A stretch of 64,000 bases of DNA from Candidatus Thorarchaeota archaeon (GTDB lineage Archaea; Asgardarchaeota; Thorarchaeia; Thorarchaeales; Thorarchaeaceae). The stretch is taken from positions 62,001 to 126,000 of the forward strand of contig SHMX01000001.1 in the NCBI GenBank assembly GCA_008080745.1, read 5' to 3'. The notes beneath the pieces are model-generated. The model was not told the DNA's origin, made no database searches, and saw only the letters and a list, made by a program, of their open reading frames with translations. The position numbers were made by a program, and so were the translations under genes. This document shows positions 44,028-53,282 of the stretch, piece after piece (positions within the stretch are counted from its first letter, which is position 1; each line of letters starts with the position of its first letter).

Positions 44028-45461
44028 CTATGGAGCAATGTATGATTCCGCTGCTTTCAGGTCCTCGGAACGTATTACTGCTCTACTATGAGCCCCAGCA
44101 AGGAACTCATTCAGTATTGAGTCCTTTTTCAGTAATTCTTTAGAAAGGAAACATTTCCCGCCTCCAACTCTTGCAATCAGATAGGCACCAAAGGTCTGTC
44201 TGAACTCGGGGACTGCCAATATTGTTTCAATGGGATCATCATAACCTTCCTTCTTCATTCTGAGCATGGTAGCTAATTCAAGAGCTTCATGATAGGGTCG
44301 TTTGAGAACTCGAATCCAGTTCAATTGGGATGGGTCAACATTTACTGTTGCTAATCGTACATCAGACTTTTTGGCAATTCTTGCTGCACGAACAATATCT
44401 CGAACGGGAGTATAAGACTGATGACCTGGACCGACGGATTGAGCCAGTGGAATATTCGGTGCAAAATCCGAGATGATGATAATCAGAGGTTCAACATCAC
44501 GGTTCCTCATTCGTTCCCTCTTGATAATCTCAAGTGATTTCATCACAGCCTCAGCAAGAGGTGTAAGACCCGATATTCGTAATTTGGCTAATGCTCGGTA
44601 TAACTTATTCCAATTTGTAGTTGGAGCTTGTACTTCGATTGCTCCGCTTTCCTTAAAGGCAACAATTCCCGTTCGGTCTTTAGATCCACGGGTTTCTCTC
44701 TCGATACGTTCGAGTAATTTTCGAATCTGATCTCTACTTGCTTTCATAGACAAGCTGACATCAATTACAAGCAAGATAGTCAATGGAGTATGGCCGGTAA
44801 ATACTCGCTCGCGGATATCCGAGGACTGAATCTTCAAACGTTCACCTGGTTCTAATTTTCCCGTTCTAGTTATAGCGGATAATATGGTTGAGGGTAAATC
44901 AATACTCCCAACTTCACCAGTGGGTTGTCGAGACCTAATTGGGCGTCCATATTGCTGGGTTTCTGAAGCCTTGAGAGAACCTACTCCTCGAGAGCTTACT
45001 CTCTTGTGAATCCATCCACCAGAGGAGATTTTGGATCGAATCATGGCCTTTGAACTGAGCTCGTCTACCTCAAACACTGGTTCTCCAGTATCCAAATCAG
45101 GAGTTTTTACAAAAAAGTCCCTACCTAAATCTACTGGAGGGTCTCGTATCTCGGACTTGGATCCAATGACCTTCGATTTATGTTTAGCCTTGTATGGCAT
45201 GGATGCCTTACCCCATTGATCACCATCTTCAGCCTTTGCAGGTCCTGCTTCAACAGTATCAATTCCACCAGCTGGACCTTTTTGTCGTTTAGTCATAGTT
45301 CGAAGCCAACGACGTACAGTATAGTAAATCAAAGGAGCATAGAGAATGGTTACCAAAATTGTTAGGGGGAGGGGAAGTAGTGTGCCAATCTGTGTGCCAG
45401 TAATGAAGTGAAATGGATTAAAGAAAATCCACCCGAAGTAACCAAAAACAACAACCGCCAT
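44028..45461 (-). CDS. Membrane-anchored VWA-domain protein (ChlD/BchD-like)
   Basis: Two N-terminal membrane helices (MAVVVFGYFGWIFFN; PLPLTILVTILYAPLIYYTV), a ~170-residue charged linker, then a von Willebrand A domain with the MIDAS motif LLVIDVSLSMKAS (DxSxS) and a second MIDAS Asp in IIIISDFAP. VWA partners of AAA+ chelatase-like ATPases help remodel or insert metal into proteins. The AAA+ gene 45 bp upstream is the natural partner. No H subunit (CobN/BchH) is in the window. Confidence 0.82.
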   Translation of the reverse strand: MAVVVFGYFGWIFFNPFHFITGTQIGTLLPLPLTILVTILYAPLIYYTVRRWLRTMTKRQKGPAGGIDTVEAGPAKAEDGDQWGKASMPYKAKHKSKVIGSKSEIRDPPVDLGRDFFVKTPDLDTGEPVFEVDELSSKAMIRSKISSGGWIHKRVSSRGVGSLKASETQQYGRPIRSRQPTGEVGSIDLPSTILSAITRTGKLEPGERLKIQSSDIRERVFTGHTPLTILLVIDVSLSMKASRDQIRKLLERIERETRGSKDRTGIVAFKESGAIEVQAPTTNWNKLYRALAKLRISGLTPLAEAVMKSLEIIKRERMRNRDVEPLIIIISDFAPNIPLAQSVGPGHQSYTPVRDIVRAARIAKKSDVRLATVNVDPSQLNWIRVLKRPYHEALELATMLRMKKEGYDDPIETILAVPEFRQTFGAYLIARVGGGKCFLSKELLKKDSILNEFLAGAHSRAVIRSEDLKAAESYIAP

Positions 45462-45505
45462 AATGGCACATATTGTTCCTTTAATGGGGTCACCTCGGGG
45501 GTTCC

Positions 45506-46723
45506 TTATTTTTTTGGGCGTTTTTTTTTACCTTCCTGGGAACCTCCGACACCAAATCGGTGTTGTCGACCAAATTTGCCCCCGCTGAACCGTTTCTCGC
45601 TCCCAGATTCATCAGAAGAGTCTTTTTCCTCGGGAGGAACCTGTGTAGGGGATTTGCGCCGGTCCTTCTTCTCGGTAACATCAGCCGCTCTGGCAATCGC
45701 TCGGCTGATATCTTCTGGTACGGGAGGTTCGAGTAATCCACCTCTTCGGGTTCTGTGACTCAAAGTAAGTTGTGCTGCAAGTTGCATATCATCCAGAGAA
45801 ACTTCTTTTCTGCCATCTAGTGCAGCATTTGTGATTGCAGTCTTACTGATGATGATATCTGGACGGACTCCATCTACCTCCAATGCATCACACGCCATTG
45901 CGATTGCCCGGAGTTTACTATCAGATAAGATAACCTCTGAAAGTAACACCTGTGCGTTTTGTATACGTTCTCGAAGTTCTTGTTGATAAGGAGCATAATC
46001 TGTTCTGAAAGCATGGGGATCAGCCTCAAACTCCAAATTACGTCGAACTAGTTCCATTCTCTCCTCAATCGAGTGGTCGGAACTAACAGATACATGTAAT
46101 GGAAATCTATCCAATAGTTGGGGTCTCAGTTCACCCTCTTCTGGATTCATAGAACCCATGAGAATGAAATTTGAGGGGTGGGATATTGAAATCCCTTCTC
46201 GTTCTATGACATTTACCTTTGTCGCAGCCGCATCAAGTAAATCGTCAACAAGATGGTCTGGTAAAAGATTAACCTCATCAACGTAGAGAACGTTTTGGTG
46301 AGCTTCTGCAAGAATTCCAGGTTTAAGTGCTTGAATTCCTTCTTGGAGAACCCTCTCAATATCGAGAGCTCCAATAAGACGGTCTTCAGTAGTTGAGAGG
46401 GGGAGATTTACTACTCGCATCTCTCTTTTCTGAGGTATCAATTCTTCTCCTGATGCAATCTTTGCTTGGCATTCTTCACATAAAGATTCCATATTGAAAG
46501 GATTGCACCCAAACCGACAGCCCTCTACGACATCGACTTCTGGTAGAAGATCTGCTAAGGCACGAACCACGGTTGTCTTTCCAGTCCCCTTAGGACCAGA
46601 AACCAAGACCCCACCTATTCTGGGATTTATTCCGTTTAGAATCAATGCTAATTTTAGTCTATCAAGTCCAACGAGTGCCGTAAATGGAAGAACTGAACGC
46701 TTTGATGTGACCACGACAACCAT
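45506..46723 (-). CDS. Magnesium-chelatase subunit I-like AAA+ ATPase
   Basis: AAA+ ATPase of the ChlI/BchI kind: LVSGPKGTGKTTVVRA (Walker A), VLYVDEVNLLPDHLVDDLLDA (Walker B and ChlI signature), GSMNPEEGELRPQLLDRF (sensor 1/arginine region). A Cys-rich insert CRFGCNPFNMESLCEECQ near residue 70 is typical of ChlI/archaeal homologues and may hold a cluster or zinc. GGGG lies upstream of the ATG. Pairs with the VWA gene. In archaea such pairs serve cobalamin chelation or unrelated remodelling. Confidence 0.88.
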   Translation of the reverse strand: MVVVVTSKRSVLPFTALVGLDRLKLALILNGINPRIGGVLVSGPKGTGKTTVVRALADLLPEVDVVEGCRFGCNPFNMESLCEECQAKIASGEELIPQKREMRVVNLPLSTTEDRLIGALDIERVLQEGIQALKPGILAEAHQNVLYVDEVNLLPDHLVDDLLDAAATKVNVIEREGISISHPSNFILMGSMNPEEGELRPQLLDRFPLHVSVSSDHSIEERMELVRRNLEFEADPHAFRTDYAPYQQELRERIQNAQVLLSEVILSDSKLRAIAMACDALEVDGVRPDIIISKTAITNAALDGRKEVSLDDMQLAAQLTLSHRTRRGGLLEPPVPEDISRAIARAADVTEKKDRRKSPTQVPPEEKDSSDESGSEKRFSGGKFGRQHRFGVGGSQEGKKKRPKK

Positions 46724-46776
46724 CTCTTTCCCCTAAAAAGTGGTATACTCAAATAAGATTGTGCATTCACGTATAA

Positions 46777-47961
46777 GTGGGAAAAACAGTGTTCTCTTAC
46801 ATCACACATTTGGAATGTCCTCAATGTAATAGGAGCTATTCAGCAGACGTCCATGCTGGATACTGTGTTTGTGGATCACCACTTTTTGCAGTATATGATA
46901 TGATGAGTATTATCGACGAGATTAATGCTGGCACATTTCCAGCAAATATTAATTCAATATGGAGATATGCACAGCTCCTACCTGTGAGATCCCCGTCATT
47001 TGTGGTAAGACTAGGAGAAGGATGGACCCCTCTTTTGACTACAAGACATCTAGGAAGACATGTTGGATTGAAGTTATTGAGGGTTAAAAATGAGGCTATG
47101 AATCCTACTCAGAGCTTTAAAGATAGAGGTCTCTGTGTAGCAATCTCAAAACATCTTGAATTGGGAGCAAAATCCTTCGCATTGCCCTCGGCAGGTAATG
47201 CTGGAGTTTCAACTAGTGCATATTCTGCCGCTGCTGGTGTTCCAGCTCACATCTTCATGCCTGAAGACACCCCCAAGTCCTTTTTTGAGGCATGTCATAT
47301 GTATGGCGCCATTATCGAAAAAGTTCCAGGAACAATTTCTGATGCAGGAAAAGAAATGAAAAACCAAGGTGGAAACTGGACCGACTTATCAACAACAAAA
47401 GAACCGTACAGAGTAGAAGGGAAAAAGACATTGGGATTTGAGATTTCAGAACAAATGGGATGGACTATGCCAGATGTAATAGTATGCCCAACAGGAGGCG
47501 GAACAGCATTAATTGGAATTTGGAAAGCAATCGATGAATTGGAGGCATTAGGACTTTTAGATTTCAAAAAGCCACGACTCTATGCCGCCCAAAGTGCGGG
47601 GTGTGCACCAGTTGTTAGAGCAATTGAAAAAGATACACTTACTATCGAGTCCTGGGAAAATGGTGAAACAGAAGCATATGGTCTTCGTGTTCCAAGTCCA
47701 TTTGCCGATAGACTAATTCTCAATGCACTTCGAGGATCAGGGGGAGGTGCAGTTGCAGTGATAGAACAAGAAATACGAGCCGCTAGAAGTCTTGCCGCTA
47801 GAATGGAGGGCATGGATTTCTGTCCGGAAGCTGCAGTAGGTCTTGCGGGAATAAGACATCTGGTAGAAACGGGAGAGATAGATTATGATGAAGACGTAGT
47901 CCTCCTCAACACAGGGTCTGGTTCGCGATACTCCTTCAAATACGATACGAGTGAAACCTAA
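46777..47961 (+). CDS. thrC: Threonine synthase with N-terminal zinc ribbon
   Basis: PLP enzyme converting O-phosphohomoserine to threonine. Zinc ribbon ECPQCNRSYS ... GYCVCGSPL at the N-terminus, PLP Lys in NPTQSFKDRGLCVA (~residue 112), substrate/phosphate loop SAGNAGVSTSAYSA, CPTGGGTALIGIWKA (PLP phosphate), and GSGSRYS at the end. 394 aa. Start is GTG. Some enzymes of this group use other beta-replacement substrates, but threonine synthase is the best call. Confidence 0.92.
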   Translation: MGKTVFSYITHLECPQCNRSYSADVHAGYCVCGSPLFAVYDMMSIIDEINAGTFPANINSIWRYAQLLPVRSPSFVVRLGEGWTPLLTTRHLGRHVGLKLLRVKNEAMNPTQSFKDRGLCVAISKHLELGAKSFALPSAGNAGVSTSAYSAAAGVPAHIFMPEDTPKSFFEACHMYGAIIEKVPGTISDAGKEMKNQGGNWTDLSTTKEPYRVEGKKTLGFEISEQMGWTMPDVIVCPTGGGTALIGIWKAIDELEALGLLDFKKPRLYAAQSAGCAPVVRAIEKDTLTIESWENGETEAYGLRVPSPFADRLILNALRGSGGGAVAVIEQEIRAARSLAARMEGMDFCPEAAVGLAGIRHLVETGEIDYDEDVVLLNTGSGSRYSFKYDTSET

Positions 47962-48051
47962 TCAGCATTAATAAAAATTGAAATCTCATAAATTTCCGTC
48001 AATATTATAGGTACCAATGTATGTTCGATAAGTAATTTGGGAGGATAACAA

Positions 48052-49206
48052 GTGACAGATAGTCCGAAATCTGAGCATCATCGAAAGACGTTCAAAGAGT
48101 CAATAGCAGCAGATAAATTTGAACTAACTGTTTTTGGAATTCTGATTGTTCTGTATTTTTATCTTCGATTATCAGGCATCGAGCCAACAATAGTTCTTAT
48201 TCTAGGTCTCGTTTGTGGGACTTGGTTAGCATTCCGGCCATCTGAATGGGCAGTCGAGGGAATTGAGAGCGCTGCAGGTCATCTAGGATTCACAGCATAC
48301 GTTGCAGGAATGTTATCTAGTCTAGCTAGCAATATGCCAGAAGCAGCTATAAGTGGGATTGCGGCATACACAGGAGAGATAACAAATCAACCAGAATTGA
48401 AAACAATTGCAGTGTTATCGGTACTCATAGCTGCTGGTTTCAATATGGTTCTGCTTGGACTCACAATAATCATTGCAACAAAGGGAAAGGATGATATGCC
48501 AGTTCCAGAGGAGGCAATAAAGAAGGATTCTGTTTTAATTCGATGGACAATTGTGGCGTTGGTCGCTATTTTTGCTCTTGGCATCGTGGATGTCGCTTTT
48601 GCAGAAAATGGAAATGCTCAATTCTTTATTCCTTGGGAGGCATCATTTATCCTCTTTTTCTCCTATATCGTCTATGCATATTCACTCGCGACCGATGATG
48701 TAAGCGAAGAAACTGAATTAGCAGAAGCACATCATTCAAGAAGAATTGCAGCAATCTTGGCAGTAATAGGATTTATTGGGATATTTTTTGCAGGTGAGAT
48801 GCTAACCTCATCTGTAGAGATACTTCTACATGACTATAATCATGTAATTGCAGAATATGCTAATCCTGTCACAATTGCAGCGTTGATACTGGGTGCAGCT
48901 GGTGCAATACCTGAACATGGGATTGCATTGATTGCAGCTGCAAGAGGAAAGATTGGTCTTGCAGTGGGAAATCTTATTGGAGGCGTTTTGCAAATAATAT
49001 TACTCGTCGGTGGAGGAATTGGAATTTTTGTATTGATTCCTATGAATCGTTATGTTTTATTTCAGCTTATTGTCATAGCAGGGAGTCTTTGGTTCCTAAA
49101 ACGAGCAATAGCAGACGATCATCACCTAGATCTGTTCGAGGGTGCAATGATTATTCTACTACAGGCATATGTATTTGCCTTACTAGTTTGGGGAACGCCT
49201 ATATGA
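48052..49206 (+). CDS. CaCA-family cation/Ca2+ exchanger-like membrane protein
   Basis: About ten membrane helices and two related alpha-repeat motifs: SSLASNMPEAAISGIAA near residue 88 and GAAGAIPEHGIALIAAARGK near 285, the inverted repeats that carry ion-binding Glu residues in the Na+/Ca2+ exchanger superfamily. A GTG start is well supported by GGGAGG 7 nt upstream. Ion specificity cannot be read. The stop overlaps the convergent HAD gene by 8 bp. Confidence 0.82.
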   Translation: MTDSPKSEHHRKTFKESIAADKFELTVFGILIVLYFYLRLSGIEPTIVLILGLVCGTWLAFRPSEWAVEGIESAAGHLGFTAYVAGMLSSLASNMPEAAISGIAAYTGEITNQPELKTIAVLSVLIAAGFNMVLLGLTIIIATKGKDDMPVPEEAIKKDSVLIRWTIVALVAIFALGIVDVAFAENGNAQFFIPWEASFILFFSYIVYAYSLATDDVSEETELAEAHHSRRIAAILAVIGFIGIFFAGEMLTSSVEILLHDYNHVIAEYANPVTIAALILGAAGAIPEHGIALIAAARGKIGLAVGNLIGGVLQIILLVGGGIGIFVLIPMNRYVLFQLIVIAGSLWFLKRAIADDHHLDLFEGAMIILLQAYVFALLVWGTPI

Positions 49207-49831
49207 TATAATCAAGGATATGTGTGAGATTGTCACCAGGCACATTTATCATGGCGGCATTTCTCACTTCTTTATCCTCGGGTCTGAAAGCAATTGATAG
49301 TCCAACAGTACTAAAAACAGAGATATCATTTCGACCATCTCCAATATAAGCTGTTTCTTTCAAGTCAACTCCAAAATGCTCAGCAATGCGTTTGATTTCA
49401 ATGACTTTACCACCCCATCCCACGTTCACCTCAACATTTCCGGATAGGATACCATCCTTGTGAAGAAGCCTATTTGTAAGAACATATTCAACACCCAATC
49501 TTCTAGCTACATCATTAGCAAGAATATCGAGACCACCAGATAAAATGGCTACTTTCACGCCAGCCTCTTTCAAACGAGTAATGGTTTCTTTTGCACCTGG
49601 TACCAACTTCGTACCTTCAATTACGGGATGTATTTCTAAAATCGGACGGCCCTTCCAAAGACCTGCATCGAGTGCAGCCCATTCATTATATGTAATTTCA
49701 CCTGCAAAATATTGGTCAAAATAGAACCGACCTTTCTCTTCTGTTCCAAAATGCTCATGAAGTCGCCACCAAATACTTGAATGGCAGGTCAAAGTTCCAT
49801 CCACATCAAACACAACTAATTGTATTGCCAT
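49199..49831 (-). CDS. HAD-superfamily phosphatase, phosphoserine-phosphatase-like
   Basis: HAD motif I FDVDGTLT (the nucleophile Asp), motif II LSGGLDILA, motif III Lys in GWGGKVIEIKRIA, motif IV YIGDGRNDISVF. The helical cap between motif I and II is of the PSP (IB) kind. 210 aa. The substrate could be phosphoserine or a related phosphate ester; the sequence alone does not decide. Divergently placed 35 bp downstream of the ESCRT-III-like gene. Confidence 0.85.
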   Translation of the reverse strand: MAIQLVVFDVDGTLTCHSSIWWRLHEHFGTEEKGRFYFDQYFAGEITYNEWAALDAGLWKGRPILEIHPVIEGTKLVPGAKETITRLKEAGVKVAILSGGLDILANDVARRLGVEYVLTNRLLHKDGILSGNVEVNVGWGGKVIEIKRIAEHFGVDLKETAYIGDGRNDISVFSTVGLSIAFRPEDKEVRNAAMINVPGDNLTHILDYII

Positions 49832-49866
49832 GAATTAAACACCTGTAGTAGGAATCATCAATTTTA

Positions 49867-50535
49867 CTAACTCTGAGCTTCTTTTTCCCGTTCTTCTTTT
49901 GCTTCACGTTCAAGATCAGCCAGCATAGCATCAATTCTCTTCTCTTCTGAGGGGGTCTTTTCACCTGAGGCAGAAGCTTCCATTTCACGCTCTTCTTCAA
50001 GAGGCGGAAGAACACCTTCTTTCTCCAATAAGACCTCAGCCTCGATAGCGTCTAGCTCGCGATCAATTCGTTCTTCAGCTTCCAGCGTAGTAGATGAACT
50101 GGATAGGTCTTCAGATAGCAACTCTCCGGCAATAGAAATATGTTCAAAGGACTGTGATAGTCTATCCAATTGCATCTGAATTTCAGTAGGACTTAGCATT
50201 TCACGAGCCTGTGTAAGAGCCGCATTTGCAATCTTGAATGCACTTAGAACCTCAGCTTGGTCTTGAGCTTCTTCGAGATTCATCAATGCGGTTTCCAGGG
50301 TAGTTACTTGTTGACGATATCTTCCCTTTCTTCCTTCAAGATCAACCACGACACTCAGATGGGACCTTGCCGAGGTCCTATCTCCACGTTTCATTGCTTC
50401 TCTTGCGGCTTTACGTTCCTCAGCCATTCGAGTATCAAGGCGTCTAATACGTAAAGTAAGAGCATTCATAGTGCCTTTAATCTCAAGTATGCCGCGCTCA
50501 GAGTCTACTTTTTTCTTCCCGCTCAAAAAACCCAT
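49867..50535 (-). CDS. ESCRT-III/Snf7-like protein (CdvB-type)
   Basis: 222 residues, entirely helical. The basic first helix (ALTLRIRRLDTRMAEERKAA, then AMKRGDRTSARSH) and the long second helix (YRQQVTTLETALMNLEEAQ) follow the ESCRT-III core pattern RxxLxxxxxxAREAxKxGDxxxAxxxLxxxxxxExxxxxYxxQxxxLE. The C-terminal half is acidic (EEERIDRELDAIEAEV, EKRIDAMLADLEREA), like the autoinhibitory tail. Eukaryotic and CdvB proteins of this fold polymerise on membranes. No Vps4/CdvC ATPase is adjacent, so it is outside the usual gene cluster. GGTGG precedes the ATG. Confidence 0.72.
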   Translation of the reverse strand: MGFLSGKKKVDSERGILEIKGTMNALTLRIRRLDTRMAEERKAAREAMKRGDRTSARSHLSVVVDLEGRKGRYRQQVTTLETALMNLEEAQDQAEVLSAFKIANAALTQAREMLSPTEIQMQLDRLSQSFEHISIAGELLSEDLSSSSTTLEAEERIDRELDAIEAEVLLEKEGVLPPLEEEREMEASASGEKTPSEEKRIDAMLADLEREAKEEREKEAQS

Positions 50536-50655
50536 TCATTTTCCACCATATTTCGGGTTACATTATTCCTGTGGAGAAAGACCATTTAACCATTTGGCAT
50601 TGGTGCTTTTGAGTTAGATTCTTAGGTACAAAGTAGACGAGAGTATTGTGATTAT

Positions 50656-51468
50656 ATGAGCCTGAAGAAGATACTATTTGACGCAATTGATGCTGCAAAA
50701 GATACAGTATTAGATAATTTAGACCAAGCATCAAAGAAAACTGGAAAAGAAAATCCATTTGGTGATAAAACACTATTACTTGATCAACAAGCTGAAAACG
50801 CAGCTATTGAGATATTACAATCCTCAGAATTTGGCATGAAAATTTTGACAGAGGAACAAGGAACTATCGAATCAGATATTCAGACAGACTACCTAATCAT
50901 AATTGACCCAATCGATGGATCAGCTAACCTAGAACGCAGAATTCCCCTCTGCACTATTGGCATATCTGCAATTCCCATAGAGAGTTCACTCACAACTGAT
51001 AATGTCGAAATAAGTATCATTGACTCATATTTCACAAAAGAGACTTATGTAGCACAAAGGAACAAAGGTGTTACCTGCAATGGAGAAAGAGTAAAAGTTG
51101 CAGACTCGCTTTCAATCGAAGATACAATAATATCATATGATTCAAAGAAGAAAGGAGACCCCTCTTTTGCCTTATCTTCTCAAAGAGTAATTGAGGGTGT
51201 AAAGGATATTAGACGAACAGCTAGTAATTTACTTGATCTCTGTTGGGTGGCAGCAGGAAAATTAGATGCAATGGTAGATTTACGGAATATGCTACCAATA
51301 ATCCATGTGAGTGGAACACATATGGTGCGAGAGGCTGGTGGATTTATTCTAAGCGAAAATAAAGAGAGATTCGTTCTTCCATTAGAATCAAAATATATGA
51401 TGAGCTTTGTTGCAGCCTCCAATGAGCAACTTGCTCAACAAATTCTGCAATTATATCACTCTGAGTAA
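50656..51468 (+). CDS. Inositol monophosphatase family protein (IMPase/FBPase-like)
   Basis: Mg-dependent sugar or inositol phosphatase. Motifs: EEQG near residue 70, IIDPIDGSANLERRIPLCTIGIS (the DPxDG(S/T) metal site), and a Ser/Thr-rich strand near LLDLCWVAAGKLDAMVDL. 270 aa is normal. Archaeal members often act on both inositol 1-phosphate and fructose 1,6-bisphosphate. The gene precedes mrp by 72 bp on the same strand. Confidence 0.88.
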   Translation: MSLKKILFDAIDAAKDTVLDNLDQASKKTGKENPFGDKTLLLDQQAENAAIEILQSSEFGMKILTEEQGTIESDIQTDYLIIIDPIDGSANLERRIPLCTIGISAIPIESSLTTDNVEISIIDSYFTKETYVAQRNKGVTCNGERVKVADSLSIEDTIISYDSKKKGDPSFALSSQRVIEGVKDIRRTASNLLDLCWVAAGKLDAMVDLRNMLPIIHVSGTHMVREAGGFILSENKERFVLPLESKYMMSFVAASNEQLAQQILQLYHSE

Positions 51469-51540
51469 GACTGAAAATAAGCTGGTAGCTAACTTATCAC
51501 TTATATTATTGTTAGATTGAGCTAAATCAGAGTTGATTCT

Positions 51541-52344
51541 ATGTCAAAACCAACCGTTCCAGAAGAAGTAGTCGAAGCCATGAAAGGCGTCAAGCATAAG
51601 ATTGTAGTCCTTTCAGGTAAAGGCGGTGTCGGAAAGACCACAGTAGCTACAAATCTAGCAATGGCATTTTCAAAGAACCATTCATCAGGTATTCTTGACG
51701 TGGATATTTATGGACCAAATGTTCCAAAGCTATTAGGATTAGAAGGACAACATCCTGTAGCAGAGGGAAATATGATTCAACCCGTAATTGGTCCTGAGGG
51801 AGTTAAAGTCATGAGTATGGGCCTCCTGTTGAAGAAGAGCGATGATGCAGTTGCGTGGAGAGGGCCGCTTGTTGCAAGAGCAATTAACCAATTCCTCGGC
51901 AATGTGTTATGGGGAGACCTAGATGTTCTTGTTGTGGATTTACCACCTGGAACTGGTGACGAAATTCTCAGTATTCTTCAATCAATACCTAATATAGATG
52001 GAGTTATTATAGTTTCAACACCACAGGAAGTGGCAGTTTTAGATGCAAGACGGGCAATTCAACTTGTATCGAAGATGAATGTCCCTATACTAGGAATTAT
52101 AGAAAATATGGCTGAATTTGTCTGTCCCAATTGTGGTGAGGTCTATCAATTGTTCGGCACAGGTGCTGCAGAGAAGGCATCTGAAGATTTTGGAATAGAT
52201 CATCTCGGTACACTACCCCTCGACCCTCGAGTCATCACATTGAGTGATGAAGGTACACCTTTTGTTATAAAAGAACCCGACTCAAAAGTTTCAAAGGACT
52301 TTAACAAAGTAGTAGAGATACTTGCAGAGAAGGTTGGACTGTAA
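51541..52344 (+). CDS. Mrp/NBP35-type iron-sulfur carrier ATPase
   Basis: Deviant-Walker P-loop ATPase that scaffolds and hands on Fe-S clusters: VLSGKGGVGKTTVATNLA (deviant Walker A), DVDIYGPNVPKLLGL (switch), DVLVVDLPPGTGDE, GIIENMAEFVCPNCGEVY with the Cys-x2-Cys cluster ligands. 267 aa. Fits an organism rich in ferredoxins and AOR. Confidence 0.93.
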   Translation: MSKPTVPEEVVEAMKGVKHKIVVLSGKGGVGKTTVATNLAMAFSKNHSSGILDVDIYGPNVPKLLGLEGQHPVAEGNMIQPVIGPEGVKVMSMGLLLKKSDDAVAWRGPLVARAINQFLGNVLWGDLDVLVVDLPPGTGDEILSILQSIPNIDGVIIVSTPQEVAVLDARRAIQLVSKMNVPILGIIENMAEFVCPNCGEVYQLFGTGAAEKASEDFGIDHLGTLPLDPRVITLSDEGTPFVIKEPDSKVSKDFNKVVEILAEKVGL

Positions 52345-52369
52345 ATATTCTAAAACAGGAGAAACAGAA

Positions 52370-52394
52370 AGACTGAGTGTTTATTCCTCAGTCT
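52370..52394. terminator. Hairpin at the convergent ends of mrp and a membrane gene
   Basis: AGACTGAG and CTCAGTCT pair perfectly around a 9-nt loop. It covers the stop of the 135-aa membrane gene. Confidence 0.45.
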
Positions 52395-52788
52395 CATCTG
52401 ATTCTTCATCATCTATTTCTTCATCCTCACCCTCTGACTCCATATCTTTATCGATGTCTTCCTCTTCATCAAGATATTCTTCTTTATCTTCGACATCTAA
52501 ACCGGATGATGCTATCTTATTGATAATAGGATAGACTATAATCAATCCAATGAAGGCCAGAGCAATTATTGCCATCATTGCACCACTGGCACCAAACCAG
52601 GCCACAGGATTGACTAAAAGATCGGAAAAGGGCGACTCAAGTAATACAATTTGAAACCAAATGGGAATGGCAAAGACAAGTGGTAGACATATTAGAACCA
52701 GAATGCCAATTGAGGCAATTATCTCAGCCATATGTAGCAGAATACGTTTCACCGTGCTATCAACTGCTTTCTTCGCAATAGAGGACAT
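52381..52788 (-). CDS. Two-span membrane protein with acidic tail
   Basis: Start taken at the ATG at 52788 (SSIAKKAVDSTVK follows) because GGAG lies 7 nt upstream; the longer frame adds 24 residues with no support. Two or three hydrophobic helices (IIASIGILVLICLPLVFAIP; SGAMMAIIALAFIGLIIVYP), then ~35 residues nearly all Asp/Glu. Unknown family. The region beyond it to 53542 has no gene. Confidence 0.6.
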   Translation of the reverse strand: MSSIAKKAVDSTVKRILLHMAEIIASIGILVLICLPLVFAIPIWFQIVLLESPFSDLLVNPVAWFGASGAMMAIIALAFIGLIIVYPIINKIASSGLDVEDKEEYLDEEEDIDKDMESEGEDEEIDDEESDETEE

Positions 52789-53054
52789 TTTTCTTCTCCA
52801 ACCGAGTGCAACATAGAACTCCTTTAAAACTTGCTGGATAAATGAAGGTCTGGGGGCCAAAAATAGGAGGAATCGAATCCGCAGCGCTTGTGGAATTGGA
52901 CGTCAAATCTGAGAGAGAGGGTGTGTGTAGCGGATGATTGTGGCCCCCGTTATGATATATTATAATATAATATGATATAAGTGTATGTAATGTCAACACT
53001 GTCGTCATAATGTTTTGATAATTGATTGATGAAAAGAAGAGAGAGGAGAAGAGG
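52789..53054. other. AT-rich intergenic stretch
   Basis: No gene seen. It holds TATGATATATTATAATATAA (about 52951-52975), an AT palindrome, and a purine-rich GAGAGAGGAGAAGAGGAG stretch near 53040. Confidence 0.4.
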
Positions 53055-53135
53055 AGCGACCCGAGGTTTTGAACGCTGGAGGAGGAGAGAGAATTGCTAC
53101 GGAATGATCATAACAAGATTAACCGTCGGGTCGTT
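53055..53135. ncRNA. Candidate RNA domain A: long helix with a 50-nt loop
   Basis: CGACCCGAGGTT (53057-53068) pairs with AACC-G-TCGGGTCG (53121-53133) over 12 bp with one bulged G, extended by A-T and G-U pairs. It is not a tRNA: the arms and T-loop do not fit. Strand undetermined. Part of the same gene-free region as the closed domain at 53283-53460. Confidence 0.45.
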
Positions 53136-53240
53136 CTGTATTATATTAGGATTAAAGATATATAATCAAATCTTCGATAGACTAAAACCCGCCAAATGAT
53201 GCGAAATTCGCAATAGTGAATAAATATGATAGAGATTATC

Positions 53241-53263
53241 GCAAGTTTTAAATGTAAACTTGC
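53241..53263. repeat. Perfect 8-bp hairpin
   Basis: GCAAGTTT and AAACTTGC pair around a 7-nt loop, between the two larger folded domains. A TATA-like AATAAATAT lies about 20 nt to the left. Confidence 0.5.
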
Positions 53264-53282
53264 AGTATACTCATTTGAATGC

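Noticed and set aside
44028-46723. Magnesium chelatase for (bacterio)chlorophyll
   Set aside because: No large subunit or other chlorophyll genes; ChlI/D-like pairs occur widely in archaea.
53055-53135. tRNA gene with 7-bp acceptor-like stem (CGACCCG/CGGGTCG)
   Set aside because: No D-, anticodon- or T-arm fits on either strand; TTCAAAA is present on minus but its flanks do not pair.
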